From Bacteroidota bacterium (GTDB lineage Bacteria; Bacteroidota; Bacteroidia; Chitinophagales; Chitinophagaceae): DNA of 64,000 bases. The translations under genes were made by a program, and so were the position numbers. Below, one piece after another: positions 26,564 through 35,457 of this stretch. Each line of letters begins with the position of its first letter. Position 1 is the stretch's first letter. The notes below the pieces were generated by a model. The model was not told the DNA's origin and ran no database searches. It saw only the letters and a list, made by a program, of their open reading frames with translations. The DNA is taken from assembly GCA_016711825.1 (NCBI GenBank), contig JADJSG010000007.1, positions 186,001 through 250,000 on the forward strand. Direction: 5' to 3'.

Positions 26564-29500
26564 TTATTGTTTTACAAACCTTAAAACATGTCGTTGTTCG
26601 CCAACGATTTCAAGCATATAAACCCCTTTGGGTAAATGATTAATGGTTAAGGTGTTGATTATTTGACCACTTGCTGCTTGTTGTTGCATTTTATGACCAA
26701 GTGCGTCATAAATAGTGATGACAGCGTTTTGCTTCGCAATTTGTTCATCTAAACGAATGTTTAATGCATTTTGTGCAGGGTTTGGATAAATGTTTATCAA
26801 GGATTTTTTTTCTACAAGATCCTGACTCCACAAAGCAGTACCGTTTATAATAATGTGATCAAATACTGCATCGTTGATAGTACTATCAATATGACTGCAA
26901 TTGGCAAGTCCTACATACACTGAGTCTGTCATCGTAATGTTTGCTGTATTTAATAGCATCCAATTGTTACCATCAGTTGAAAAATACGAAGTGAGTGAAT
27001 TACCAATTCTTTCTAATTTTACCCAACCTGGTTCAGTGCCTGCTGTATCTACATTATCGCTCCAATCGTTTGTATTTGTTCGCCATTGCATAGCAAATCC
27101 ATTACCAGGTGTCAAAGCACATATTGCATGTTTTGCATCTGTATTTAACGATTCTCTAATCATGACACCACCTTTTGCCCAACCATAAATATTACCAATA
27201 TGTTTTACACGAGCACTAATAGTTACATCACCTGAAACTTTTTTATATAAAAAATGAAATTCATCTTGTTTGTCCCAAATATCTTCACCACTCGCATAAA
27301 TCGTATATCGCTGGTTAGAAGCATCATAACATACACTACCTGCTGCGCCTACGCCCCCAATATCTTGATGACCATCAAAGTCTGCATTCAAAGCATTTGA
27401 AGGTGATTGTACAATCACTCTATTGCTCCACAAACTGGTATCGGAAGCACAGTTTCCTCTTACCCTTACTTCTATTTCATTGCAACCTGCTACATTATTT
27501 AAAGTAGCATTATTTGTATTGCTATTGATGGTAATCCATTGCAGGGTACCTATGATTCTATACTGCACCTGATACATAGAGGCTGCTGTATTGCTCCAGT
27601 TGACAATTAATTGATTGCCATTCCAATTGGTGGCTCCCATCACAGGCGTATTACAACTGTGTGAATTTTCAATGCTTGTTTGCCAGGTTCCTCTTCCATA
27701 ATAAGCTACATATAATCGTGCATCAACGCCCCCATCATTAAAATACATGATATCTTTGATTGATGCTATGGTTGGCAATACACCTGAGTAATTAACCCAA
27801 TCATTTAAGGTGCTGTTTCTATAATAAACACCCAATGTATTGCCCACATACAGACTGTTGTTGGTACTATAATCATCTAAATAGATAGACTTATGGGCTG
27901 TATTGGGTAAGGTTCCTGAATAGTCAGTAAATGATACCCCGCCATCAGTTGATTGATATATTTTATTGTTGAGTATCACAAATATTCTGTTTGTGTCGAT
28001 AGAAGATATGGCAATGCCACTTGCTGTGATTGCAATTGGGAATGGATAATTAACAAAAGTGGGACTAGGACTCAAGGCATTATAACTTATATAAATACGA
28101 TTATTTGCACTATACGCTAATATATTCGGATGATTTTTCACTACAGCTACAGCTTTGATGGTACTCGCTGTAGGCATGATTTGTGTCCAAACGGGTGTTG
28201 CATCCATTAAGTTTTTTGTTTGCCATAAAGTAGTTCCACTTACATAGGCTACATTTTGATCATCGGGACTGAAAGCATGCAAGATGTTGGCTCCTGTAAC
28301 GGTTGGGGGAATAGCATAGGTATTGCCACCACCAGATGGTAATGCCCTTCTTTCTAAATCATTAAAATAATAAACAAATTTTTGGGTAGTATAATCCATT
28401 TGCATTTTGGTAGTCCAGTCGCCTCCCCTATTTGTTTTCCAAGTATTATTGATATACACCAATTCACCATTGTCCTGGGTACCTGTACTGATTAACTGAG
28501 CATACAATGGACTCACCGCAGCATGATAGTTTTCGGTAGCGCCCAAGCCATCGCTTTGGGGTGTCCAATTGACTCCAGTATCCGTTGTATTCCATACACC
28601 GCCATCATTGGCTTGAAAAAGATTATAGGCATTACCTGGTTTGAATGCAAAATCGTGCATATCAGTATGCAACTCTTTCCACCAATTCGTCAATTTTGTC
28701 CAATTGACACCGCCATCATTGCTACGCCATAAATTATGAGATCCTAAAAACAATTGGTTTTCATTCAGGGGATTGGCTTCAATGCAAAAATTATAATTTC
28801 CTTGTCCTCCACCTGTACTGTCATAACCTGTTAAACTATTTAGAGGATTATTGTATTGAATGCTAAAATTTTTGCCCGTGTCGCTGCTTTTAAAAATGGT
28901 ACCTTCTTGATTAACGGTGCCCACATAAACTACTGCGCTATTTGATTGACTGACTGTAATACGGGTACCACCTGACAATAAATTATTAAATCCATTGGTT
29001 ATTTCTAACCAGGTATCCCCTTTATCTGTACTTCTATAAAATTTATTCATCGATGAAGCATATACAATACTACTATTGGCAAGCGGTTGCCAACTCATAT
29101 CTGTACACTGTATACCATTTATTTTTTGCGTCCAGTTTGCGCCCCCATCGGTTGTTTTCCAGATACCGTTATTGGTTGCTGCCAATAAAGTTTGATTATT
29201 ATTAGGATCCATCAATAATTCAAGTGCCATCAGTGCTCCAATGCCATTATTGATTTGCGACCATGTATTGCCACCATTGGTGGTTTTCCATAATCCGAGA
29301 TCTTGTCCATAATAATTCGGATCACCCGAGCTTAAATAAATAATATTTGAATTTGTATGATCGATACAACAACTTGATGTTCCCATTTTAGGCAACATAT
29401 CAGTACCCAACAAAGTCCAGTTAGCCCCACTGTTTATGCTTTTCCAAAATCCGCCAGATGCGCTGCATGCATACATGGTATTGGCATTGTTTGGGTCAAA

Positions 29501-29668
29501 TTTTATTTGGCATACTCGGCCAATGCCATTGATTTGACCAGATATATTTACTGGAAAAGCAATGGGCCCCAGCAATTGCCAGTTTGAGGTTTGTGCATGA
29601 CATACATGCATAGCCAAAAGGACGAGCATGAGTAAGCCTAAATTTTTAAAGGAATGATTGTGTTGCAT
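26564..29668 (-). CDS. T9SS cargo: Asp-box propeller, fibronectin III, DUF1349-like lectin domain
   Basis: 1034-aa secreted protein with signal peptide ending HVCHAQ. Residues about 30-660 contain repeated Asp boxes (KTTDGGANWTQ, RSTDKGDTWLE, RSNDGGVNWTK, QSTDGGVSFTD). About 670-755 is a fibronectin type III domain. About 765-945 resembles the concanavalin-like DUF1349 / beta-xylosidase C-terminal fold (TISARVKHIGNIYGWAKGG, then RESLNTDAKHAICALTPGNG). The final 75 residues are a T9SS type A sorting domain (INIYPNPAQNALNIRL, PKGVYMLEIVGE, VLRFVKQ). Last gene of a three-gene operon with a small secreted protein and a lipoprotein. Probably a surface-attached carbohydrate- or peptide-binding protein; no active site seen. 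Confidence 0.87.
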   Translation of the reverse strand: MQHNHSFKNLGLLMLVLLAMHVCHAQTSNWQLLGPIAFPVNISGQINGIGRVCQIKFDPNNANTMYACSASGGFWKSINSGANWTLLGTDMLPKMGTSSCCIDHTNSNIIYLSSGDPNYYGQDLGLWKTTNGGNTWSQINNGIGALMALELLMDPNNNQTLLAATNNGIWKTTDGGANWTQKINGIQCTDMSWQPLANSSIVYASSMNKFYRSTDKGDTWLEITNGFNNLLSGGTRITVSQSNSAVVYVGTVNQEGTIFKSSDTGKNFSIQYNNPLNSLTGYDSTGGGQGNYNFCIEANPLNENQLFLGSHNLWRSNDGGVNWTKLTNWWKELHTDMHDFAFKPGNAYNLFQANDGGVWNTTDTGVNWTPQSDGLGATENYHAAVSPLYAQLISTGTQDNGELVYINNTWKTNRGGDWTTKMQMDYTTQKFVYYFNDLERRALPSGGGNTYAIPPTVTGANILHAFSPDDQNVAYVSGTTLWQTKNLMDATPVWTQIMPTASTIKAVAVVKNHPNILAYSANNRIYISYNALSPSPTFVNYPFPIAITASGIAISSIDTNRIFVILNNKIYQSTDGGVSFTDYSGTLPNTAHKSIYLDDYSTNNSLYVGNTLGVYYRNSTLNDWVNYSGVLPTIASIKDIMYFNDGGVDARLYVAYYGRGTWQTSIENSHSCNTPVMGATNWNGNQLIVNWSNTAASMYQVQYRIIGTLQWITINSNTNNATLNNVAGCNEIEVRVRGNCASDTSLWSNRVIVQSPSNALNADFDGHQDIGGVGAAGSVCYDASNQRYTIYASGEDIWDKQDEFHFLYKKVSGDVTISARVKHIGNIYGWAKGGVMIRESLNTDAKHAICALTPGNGFAMQWRTNTNDWSDNVDTAGTEPGWVKLERIGNSLTSYFSTDGNNWMLLNTANITMTDSVYVGLANCSHIDSTINDAVFDHIIINGTALWSQDLVEKKSLINIYPNPAQNALNIRLDEQIAKQNAVITIYDALGHKMQQQAASGQIINTLTINHLPKGVYMLEIVGEQRHVLRFVKQ

Positions 29669-29678
29669 GAGGGAGGGC

Positions 29679-30092
29679 TTATTTTCTATTTTCTAATTGT
29701 TTTTTCCAGTTTTCAATTCTTTCTTGTGCATTCATGACTGTGCCATCTTCATTGAGGTATGATAGTACTTTTTGTTGCCAGTGCATAAATTTCTTATATT
29801 CTATGGCGTATGTAACAGCAGGCAATTGAGCATTCTTTTTCTTTTGAATACTTTGCACCGTTGTAGCCTTTTCAGGATCTGTAGCAGAAAAAAGTGCATG
29901 CTCTCCCGAGGGTTTTTCCTTGTCAGACCAATACAGATTAAAAGCTTTGATAGCTTCATCATATTGTACATGTTCTTTATCCATCATTTGTATCCAAGCA
30001 GGATGTGTTTTATAATAAGCATCTGTTTGGGATTGTGCAAACACATGTATGCTTACTACGAGAGCAAGCATGGTGAACCATATTTTTTTCAT
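29679..30092 (-). CDS. Small secreted protein of unknown function
   Basis: 137 aa with signal peptide MKKIWFTMLALVVSIHVFAQ. The mature part is charged and helical: TDAYYKTHPAWIQMMDKEHVQ, EAIKAFNLYWSDKEKPSG, AIEYKKFMHWQQKVLSYLNEDG and a Gln/Lys-rich end ERIENWKKQLENRK. No family recognised. The gene sits 10 bp upstream of the Asp-box T9SS cargo and 23 bp downstream of the lipoprotein gene, so all three should be cotranscribed and may act together at the cell envelope. Confidence 0.78.
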   Translation of the reverse strand: MKKIWFTMLALVVSIHVFAQSQTDAYYKTHPAWIQMMDKEHVQYDEAIKAFNLYWSDKEKPSGEHALFSATDPEKATTVQSIQKKKNAQLPAVTYAIEYKKFMHWQQKVLSYLNEDGTVMNAQERIENWKKQLENRK

Positions 30093-30115
30093 GAAATTAT
30101 TTTATTGGGTGACGA

Positions 30116-30358
30116 TTAATATAACTGGCATTTTTCATCCATGGTGATATTGTCTTGTGTAAGTGTAGTGGAATTGGCTTCACACTTTTTAGCTGCTTCT
30201 TTTTTCTTATCTTTAATGGCAAATTCAAACACAGTAGAATCGGGCAATGCAGGTGGGTTTCCACTATATTTTACCACACATTGACAAATGTATTCTTTGG
30301 TACACGACGATAAGGTAACAACAAATGCAATTAAAATAAGTGGTAATAACTTTCTCAT
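30116..30358 (-). CDS. Small lipoprotein, first gene of the propeller operon
   Basis: 80-aa lipoprotein: hydrophobic segment LLPLILIAFVVT followed by lipobox LSSC (Cys19). The mature chain is short, with three further cysteines (CQC near 26-28, KKC near 58) and CQLY at the end, so disulfides are likely; it includes a Lys-rich helix KDKKKEAAKKCEANS. No family recognised. A well-matched promoter precedes it at 30376-30407. Confidence 0.75.
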   Translation of the reverse strand: MRKLLPLILIAFVVTLSSCTKEYICQCVVKYSGNPPALPDSTVFEFAIKDKKKEAAKKCEANSTTLTQDNITMDEKCQLY

Positions 30359-30375
30359 ATAGTGCTAAATTGTGT

Positions 30376-30407
30376 CAAATATAACAAAACAATTTTTTTT
30401 AGCACAA
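30376..30407 (-). promoter_or_regulatory. Promoter of the lipoprotein / Asp-box cargo operon
   Basis: Minus strand: TTG (plus 30405-30407), 21-bp spacer, TATATTTG (plus 30376-30383). Perfect match to the Bacteroidota consensus; the box ends 17 bp before the ATG at 30358. Confidence 0.65.
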
Positions 30408-30453
30408 TTATATTGAATAATTTTACCCAATTAATTTATTTACTGACAAATTT

Positions 30454-31353
30454 ATGCAATTAGCAGCTCCTTTTGAAAATCTTGAATTTTTAGCGAAACA
30501 AGTAGTAGAAGGTTTTATCATTGGATTGCACAAAAGTCCTTTTCATGGTTTTTCTGTTGAATTTGCAGAACATCGGCTATACAATTCAGGCGATAATTTA
30601 AAACATATAGATTGGAAAGTGTATGGACGGTCAGATAAACTCTTTATCAAAAAATTTGAAGAAGAAACGAATCTTCGTTGTCAAATCATCATCGACACAT
30701 CATCTTCTATGCTATTTCCAGAGGAAGCCAATATCGCCAATAAGTTACAATTTTCTTGTATGGCCGCTGCTTCACTCATTACCTTATTAAAAAAACAATT
30801 GGATGCGGTAGGTCTATCATTTTTTGACCAATCTCTTTATTTTCATTCAGCTTGCAAATCGAGTACAGTGCATCATAAAATGTTGATGAATGAATTGGAA
30901 AAAAAGGTCAATCAACAAACCCTCAATCAATCGACCCAGGCTGCGAGTGTGCTTCATCAAATTGCAGAAAATATTCATAAACGTTCATTGGTCATCATTT
31001 TGAGCGATATGCTTGATCGTGTATCTGAAAACAATGAAATTTTTGATGCTTTGCAACACCTGCGATATAATAAACATGAAGTAATATTGTTTCATGTGCA
31101 AGACAGTCGTTATGAAGTCAATTTTCATTTTGAAAACCGACCTTATGAATTTATCGATTTAGAAACTGGCGAAAAACTGCGTATGAATAGTACACAGCTC
31201 AAAGAGGCCTATACTGCTAAAATGAACGAATTCAGACAAGATCTGACCCTTAAATGCAATCAATATGGGATCGATATCATAGATGCAGATGTACAACAAG
31301 GTTATGACAAAATATTACAGGCCTATTTAATTAAAAGAAACAAAATGAGTTAG
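30454..31353 (+). CDS. DUF58 domain protein
   Basis: 299-aa cytoplasmic protein of the DUF58 family, related to von Willebrand factor A domains and usually encoded with MoxR ATPases. The N-terminal signature is HGFSVEFAEHRLYNSGDNLKHIDWKVYGR (family R.Y..GD..R.IDW, residues about 31-58, shown here only in part below 20-residue limits as YNSGDNLKHIDWKVYGR). The vWA core is IIIDTSSSMLF near 77 (MIDAS-like DTSSS) and VIILSDMLDR near 180. No MoxR gene is adjacent. Role unclear; in other bacteria MoxR/DUF58 modules assist envelope or metalloenzyme maturation. Confidence 0.88.
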   Translation: MQLAAPFENLEFLAKQVVEGFIIGLHKSPFHGFSVEFAEHRLYNSGDNLKHIDWKVYGRSDKLFIKKFEEETNLRCQIIIDTSSSMLFPEEANIANKLQFSCMAAASLITLLKKQLDAVGLSFFDQSLYFHSACKSSTVHHKMLMNELEKKVNQQTLNQSTQAASVLHQIAENIHKRSLVIILSDMLDRVSENNEIFDALQHLRYNKHEVILFHVQDSRYEVNFHFENRPYEFIDLETGEKLRMNSTQLKEAYTAKMNEFRQDLTLKCNQYGIDIIDADVQQGYDKILQAYLIKRNKMS

Positions 31354-31369
31354 GGAAAGTAAGCAATGC

Positions 31370-32509
31370 TTAAACTTGTTCATTTTCATAAACCCTCAAT
31401 ATATTATAAATTGAGTCGCGTTCTACAGGGATACGTTTAGCATCTGTAATCAAACTACACAATTGTTCGGTACTCATAGCTGGGTTTTGTTCTTCGCTTC
31501 CTGCCATCGAATAAATCTTGGTAGAGTCGTCAATGGTGCCATCTAAATCGTCGACACCAAAATTAAGCATGAGCTGAGCATGATTTCGTCCCAACATAGG
31601 CCAATACGCTTTAACGTGTGCAAAATTATCTAAAAAAATACGTGCTATAGCATAGGCTTTGATATCTTCTATTAATGTAGTTTCGGGTATATGACTCATG
31701 TCATTGTCTTGATTCCTAAATTTCAAGGGTATAAAACAATTAAACCCTTTAGTTTCGTCTTGTAAAAGTCGCAATTGATTCATATGATCGATTCTGTCGG
31801 TATAATGTTCAATATGACCATACAGCATCGTCGCATTGCTATGCATGCCCAATTGATGAGCTGTTTTATGAATATCTAACCAACCGGCTCCATCAATTTT
31901 ATCTTCACATATTTGTTTACGAATGGCAGGGGCAAATATTTCAGCACCACCACCAGGCAATGACTGTAAACCCGCGTCTTTTAATTGTTGTAATCCCTCT
32001 TGACGAGTCAATTTCGATTTTCTAAACATATAATCTAACTCTACTGCGGTAAACCCTTTTAGATGTAAATCAGGGCGATAAGCATGAATCTGTCGAAGCA
32101 AATCACAAAAAAAAGATAAATCTAATTTTGGATGAACTCCCCCTACAATATGCACTTCGGTAACGGGTATGCCATCATATTTTTTTACGATATGCATCAT
32201 TTGTTCAATACTTAATTCCCACCCTTCTTCACGATGTTTATACAATTTGGAATACGCGCAAAAAGCACAACTAAAGACACACACATTGGTAGGCTCAATA
32301 TGAAAATTTCGATTAAAAAAAGTTTGGTCCCCATAACGTTCTTCCCTGATATGATTGGCCAATGCCCCCAAATAGGCAATATCCCCTTTTTCATAAAGCA
32401 CAAGGGCTTCTTCAGGTGTAATTCTGCTTTTGTCAATTACTTTTTGGGCTATGGCCTTTAAGTCAGTATCAATAGTAAGGTCTTGAAAAATGGATGCTAA
32501 ATGCGTCAT
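31370..32509 (-). CDS. mqnE: Aminofutalosine synthase (radical SAM)
   Basis: Radical SAM enzyme of the futalosine menaquinone pathway: joins 3-[(1-carboxyvinyl)oxy]benzoate with the adenosyl group of SAM to give aminofutalosine. 379 aa. The 4Fe-4S cysteines are C77, C81 and C84 in CVFSCAFCAYSK; they are preceded by NRNFHIEPTNVC, which is typical of MqnE rather than MqnC or CofH. Further family motifs are HIVGGVHPKLD near 120 and SLPGGGAEIFAP near 182. The rest of the pathway is not in the window. Single gene, convergent with the DUF58 gene (16 bp). Confidence 0.88.
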   Translation of the reverse strand: MTHLASIFQDLTIDTDLKAIAQKVIDKSRITPEEALVLYEKGDIAYLGALANHIREERYGDQTFFNRNFHIEPTNVCVFSCAFCAYSKLYKHREEGWELSIEQMMHIVKKYDGIPVTEVHIVGGVHPKLDLSFFCDLLRQIHAYRPDLHLKGFTAVELDYMFRKSKLTRQEGLQQLKDAGLQSLPGGGAEIFAPAIRKQICEDKIDGAGWLDIHKTAHQLGMHSNATMLYGHIEHYTDRIDHMNQLRLLQDETKGFNCFIPLKFRNQDNDMSHIPETTLIEDIKAYAIARIFLDNFAHVKAYWPMLGRNHAQLMLNFGVDDLDGTIDDSTKIYSMAGSEEQNPAMSTEQLCSLITDAKRIPVERDSIYNILRVYENEQV

Positions 32510-32528
32510 GAAATGAAATATCAGAACG

Positions 32529-32536
32529 CAAAAGTA
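32529..32536 (-). promoter_or_regulatory. -7 box of mqnE
   Basis: TACTTTTG on the minus strand, perfect TAnnTTTG, ending 19 bp before the ATG at 32509. No -33 TTG at standard spacing. Confidence 0.45.
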
Positions 32537-32684
32537 TTAAGCATTCTGTTATTTAACGATATTATTTCTCTATTGAGTTATTATTTTCGAGTATTTAACT
32601 TCCTTAATACAAAATCGTCTATACATTTGAAAAAAAATAAAAATTCACTTTGAAATTGTAAATTCACGATTTCAAACAAATAAA

Positions 32685-33467
32685 ATGAAGCCTTTTATGC
32701 TAAAAAAATATCTCTTACTACTGACCATCACCTTGTTTACATGCAATATCCAAGCCCAATCCTTAAACGATTTACTGAATCAAGCCAACAATTTACTCAA
32801 CGGGGGAAATACCACCAATAATAACAACAATAAAAAAAATACAAGTCTGTTTGGCAATACCCTTTCAAATAATGACATTGTAAGTGGATTAAAAGAAGCC
32901 CTTCGTATTGGCACCCAAAATGCTTCGAGCAGACTTAATCTGCCAAATGGTTTTTTTGGCAACCAGCTTATCAAAATACTCATGCCCCCAGAAGCAAGAA
33001 AAATTGAAAACACCTTACGACAGTTTGGATTTGGCAATCAATGCGATAAGTTGATACTTAGCTTAAACCGTGCTGCAGAAGATGCTGCTGGCAAAGCGGT
33101 ACCGATATTTGTCAATGCCATAACCTCCATGTCAATCAATGATGGATTGGGTATTTTGCGTGGAGGAAACAATGCAGCCACAGAATTTTTAAAACGTGTC
33201 ACTACACAATCGCTCACACAAGCTTTTAGACCCGTTATTCAAAACTCATTAGATAAAGTAGATGCTTCAAGATATTGGAAAGACATTTTTAATATCTACA
33301 ATACACTTCCAATCACAAAAAACAAAGTAAATACCGATTTGACGGGATATGTAACCGAAAGAGCATTAAATGGTTTGTTTATTAATGTAGCCCAGGAAGA
33401 GGCTAATATTAGAAATAACCCCGGTGCACGTGTCACTGATTTATTGCGCAAAGTGTTTGGTAGTTAG
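32685..33467 (+). CDS. Exported DUF4197 family protein
   Basis: 260 aa. Signal peptide MKPFMLKKYLLLLTITLFTC (a second ATG five codons in is also possible) ending NIQAQ. A low-complexity Asn/Gly linker (NTTNNNNNKKN) follows. Residues about 60-258 match DUF4197: SNNDIVSGLKEALRIGTQNA, LPPEARKIE-like LMPPEARKIENTLRQFGFG, LNRAAEDAAGKAVPIF, and DLTGYVTERALNGLFINVAQE near 215-235. The family is periplasmic and helical; its function is not known. Ends at a clear terminator. Confidence 0.87.
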   Translation: MKPFMLKKYLLLLTITLFTCNIQAQSLNDLLNQANNLLNGGNTTNNNNNKKNTSLFGNTLSNNDIVSGLKEALRIGTQNASSRLNLPNGFFGNQLIKILMPPEARKIENTLRQFGFGNQCDKLILSLNRAAEDAAGKAVPIFVNAITSMSINDGLGILRGGNNAATEFLKRVTTQSLTQAFRPVIQNSLDKVDASRYWKDIFNIYNTLPITKNKVNTDLTGYVTERALNGLFINVAQEEANIRNNPGARVTDLLRKVFGS

Positions 33468-33493
33468 TGCGCCAATGTAAACTATTTTTAAAT

Positions 33494-33529
33494 AAAAAAA
33501 CTTACTAATAAAATAGTAGGTTTTTTTTT
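33494..33529 (+). terminator. Intrinsic terminator after the DUF4197 gene
   Basis: Stem CTTACTA (33501-33507) / TAGTAGG (33514-33520) with one T-G wobble and an ATAAAA loop, preceded by seven A and followed by nine T. Confidence 0.7.
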
Positions 33530-33547
33530 GTTGTAGATTTCACTCAA

Positions 33548-33555
33548 TATATTTG
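33548..33555 (+). promoter_or_regulatory. -7 box of purA
   Basis: TATATTTG, perfect TAnnTTTG, 39 bp before the ATG. TTTG 33527-33530 lies 17 bp upstream, a little short of the usual 19-21. Confidence 0.5.
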
Positions 33556-33594
33556 CTTATTATTTCAGTTAATTAAAATATCAAAAAAACGAAC

Positions 33595-34860
33595 ATGGTT
33601 GATGTACTTTTAGGTTTGCAGTGGGGTGACGAAGGGAAAGGAAAAATTGTAGATTTTCTGGCACCTAAATATGACATCATTGCTCGCTTTCAGGGTGGAC
33701 CCAATGCAGGTCATACCCTCTATTGGAATGATAAAAAAATTGTCCTTCATACGATACCTTCAGGCGTGTTTCATCCTGAATTGCTCAATGTAATTGGGAA
33801 TGGCGTAGTGATAGACCCAGTATCATTTAAGGCTGAATGTGAGGAAATCGAATCGTTAGGTGTTGACTTAATTCGTTCATTAATCATTAGTGAAAAAGCA
33901 CATATTATATTACCCACCCACAAGGCATTAGACAAAGCCAGTGAATTGTCGAAAGGAATCAATAAAATAGGCAGTACTTTAAAAGGCATTGGACCTACTT
34001 ATATGGACAAAACAGGCAGAAACGGTTTGAGAGTCGGTGATTTATTACAAAAAGACTTCAAAGAGCGTTACAATACCTTGAAAGAAAAACATTTGACTTT
34101 GCTCAAACAAATGAATTTTGAAGAAGATATCAGCATTCTGGAAGAAGATTTTTTTGCAGCAGTGGAAGCCCTTAAAAAATATAAAATCATTGCAGTAGAT
34201 TATTGGTTGAATGATCAAATAGTACAAGGCAAAAAAGTATTGGCTGAAGGTGCACAGGGCACGATGCTTGACATTGACTTTGGCACCTACCCATTTGTAA
34301 CATCCAGCAATACCATTACAGCAGGTTTGTGCACAGGTTTAGGCATAGCACCCAAATGGGTTGGCAAAGTGTTTGGTATCAGTAAAGCTTATTGTACTCG
34401 AGTAGGAAGTGGCCCTTTTCCTACTGAATTGCTTGACGAAACGGGTGATTTGCTTCGCAAAACAGGCAATGAGTTTGGATCTACTACAGGACGTCCTCGC
34501 AGATGTGGCTGGATAGACTTAGTGGCATTGAAGTATGCCTGTATGCTCAATGGCGTAACCGACTTAATCATCACAAAAGCAGATGTATTAGACGAAATGC
34601 CAAACATTGGTTTGTGTACTGCTTATCAAATAGATGGTGAAATCACACAACAATTTCCATTTGATATCAATAATGCTACTATTCAACCTGAGTTTAATTA
34701 TATTAACCAATGGGATAAAAAATTATCAACATGCATCAATAACGATGATTTACCACACAATTTTAATGAATTTATAACCCAAGTAGAAACGTTTACCAAT
34801 GTAAAAATATCATTTGTTTCAAATGGTGTGGGGAGAAACCAATTAATCATCAGAAAATAA
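33595..34860 (+). CDS. purA: Adenylosuccinate synthetase
   Basis: GTP-dependent ligation of IMP and aspartate to adenylosuccinate, first committed AMP step. 421 aa, normal length. P-loop-like QWGDEGKGK at 9-17, PNAGHT near 39, catalytic region KGIGPTYMDKTGRNGLR near 130-146, AEGAQGTMLDIDFGTYPFVTSS (positions about 216-237; key residues EGAQG and D) and the Asp-binding STTGRPRRCGW near 297. Transcribed alone from the promoter at 33548; the Lys/Asp-rich gene follows 84 bp downstream. Confidence 0.96.
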   Translation: MVDVLLGLQWGDEGKGKIVDFLAPKYDIIARFQGGPNAGHTLYWNDKKIVLHTIPSGVFHPELLNVIGNGVVIDPVSFKAECEEIESLGVDLIRSLIISEKAHIILPTHKALDKASELSKGINKIGSTLKGIGPTYMDKTGRNGLRVGDLLQKDFKERYNTLKEKHLTLLKQMNFEEDISILEEDFFAAVEALKKYKIIAVDYWLNDQIVQGKKVLAEGAQGTMLDIDFGTYPFVTSSNTITAGLCTGLGIAPKWVGKVFGISKAYCTRVGSGPFPTELLDETGDLLRKTGNEFGSTTGRPRRCGWIDLVALKYACMLNGVTDLIITKADVLDEMPNIGLCTAYQIDGEITQQFPFDINNATIQPEFNYINQWDKKLSTCINNDDLPHNFNEFITQVETFTNVKISFVSNGVGRNQLIIRK

Positions 34861-34944
34861 ATTTTAAAAAAAAATCAAATTTTATTAAAAAAAATTTTTC
34901 TGTTTGAAAAATATATTAAAAATTTACACAAGAAATAGAAAAGA

Positions 34945-35358
34945 ATGAAAGCAAAACCTGTAAAAAAAGAAGTAACAAAAAAAGCTTTACCCAAAAGCGC
35001 TACCAAAAAAGCAGCTCCTAAAAAGTCTGCATCAAAAAAAGATGATGATGATGATGATGATTTAGAAGATGATGAACTGATACTGAAACCAAAAGTAGCA
35101 GCAAAAAAAGGTGCAAAATCAAAGCCATTAAATGATGATGACGATGATGATGATGATGATGACTTTGATGATGATGACGATTTAGACATTGATGATATTG
35201 ATGATGAATTTGAAGAATTTGATATGCCTACATCTAAGTCAAAATTAAAAAAACCAGGCAAAGATGCCGATGATGATTTAGAAGACTTTAAAATTGATGA
35301 TGATTTAGGACTCGATTTGTTTGACGACAAATTTGATGACGATGATGATGACTTTTAA
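34945..35358 (+). CDS. Bipartite Lys-rich / poly-Asp low-complexity protein
   Basis: 137-aa protein of extreme composition. Residues 1-32 are a Lys/Ala/Pro/Ser tail (KAKPVKKEVTKKALPKSATK, like histone H1-type or AlgP-like tails). It is followed by alternating blocks of Asp runs (DDDDDDD at 33-39, DDDDDDDDDDFDDDDD near 64-79) and short Lys-rich links, ending KFDDDDDDF. No signal peptide, membrane segment or fold is visible; likely disordered and cytoplasmic. The Asp runs are coded by GAT/GAC trinucleotide repeats, prone to length change. The frame is open against the terminator at 35384. A nucleic-acid or chaperone-like charge role is only a guess. Confidence 0.75.
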   Translation: MKAKPVKKEVTKKALPKSATKKAAPKKSASKKDDDDDDDLEDDELILKPKVAAKKGAKSKPLNDDDDDDDDDDFDDDDDLDIDDIDDEFEEFDMPTSKSKLKKPGKDADDDLEDFKIDDDLGLDLFDDKFDDDDDDF

Positions 35359-35383
35359 TTAAATCATTCAAGATAACACCCTG

Positions 35384-35414
35384 AAAACGTCGAAATAATT
35401 TCGGCGTTTTTTTT
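35384..35414 (+). terminator. Intrinsic terminator after the poly-Asp gene
   Basis: 12-bp stem AAAACGTCGAAA (35384-35395) / TTTCGGCGTTTT (35399-35410) with one T-G wobble, a TAA loop and an eight-T tract (35407-35414). Confidence 0.85.
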
Positions 35415-35457
35415 ATGGAATTTTATTCAATGGCTCTATTCCATTAAAAATACAAAT

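Noticed and set aside
34875..35330. 151-codon Ser-rich frame antisense to the poly-Asp gene
   Set aside because: Its Ser runs are simply the reverse complement of GAT/GAC repeats; the plus-strand frame has the upstream spacing and terminator of a gene.
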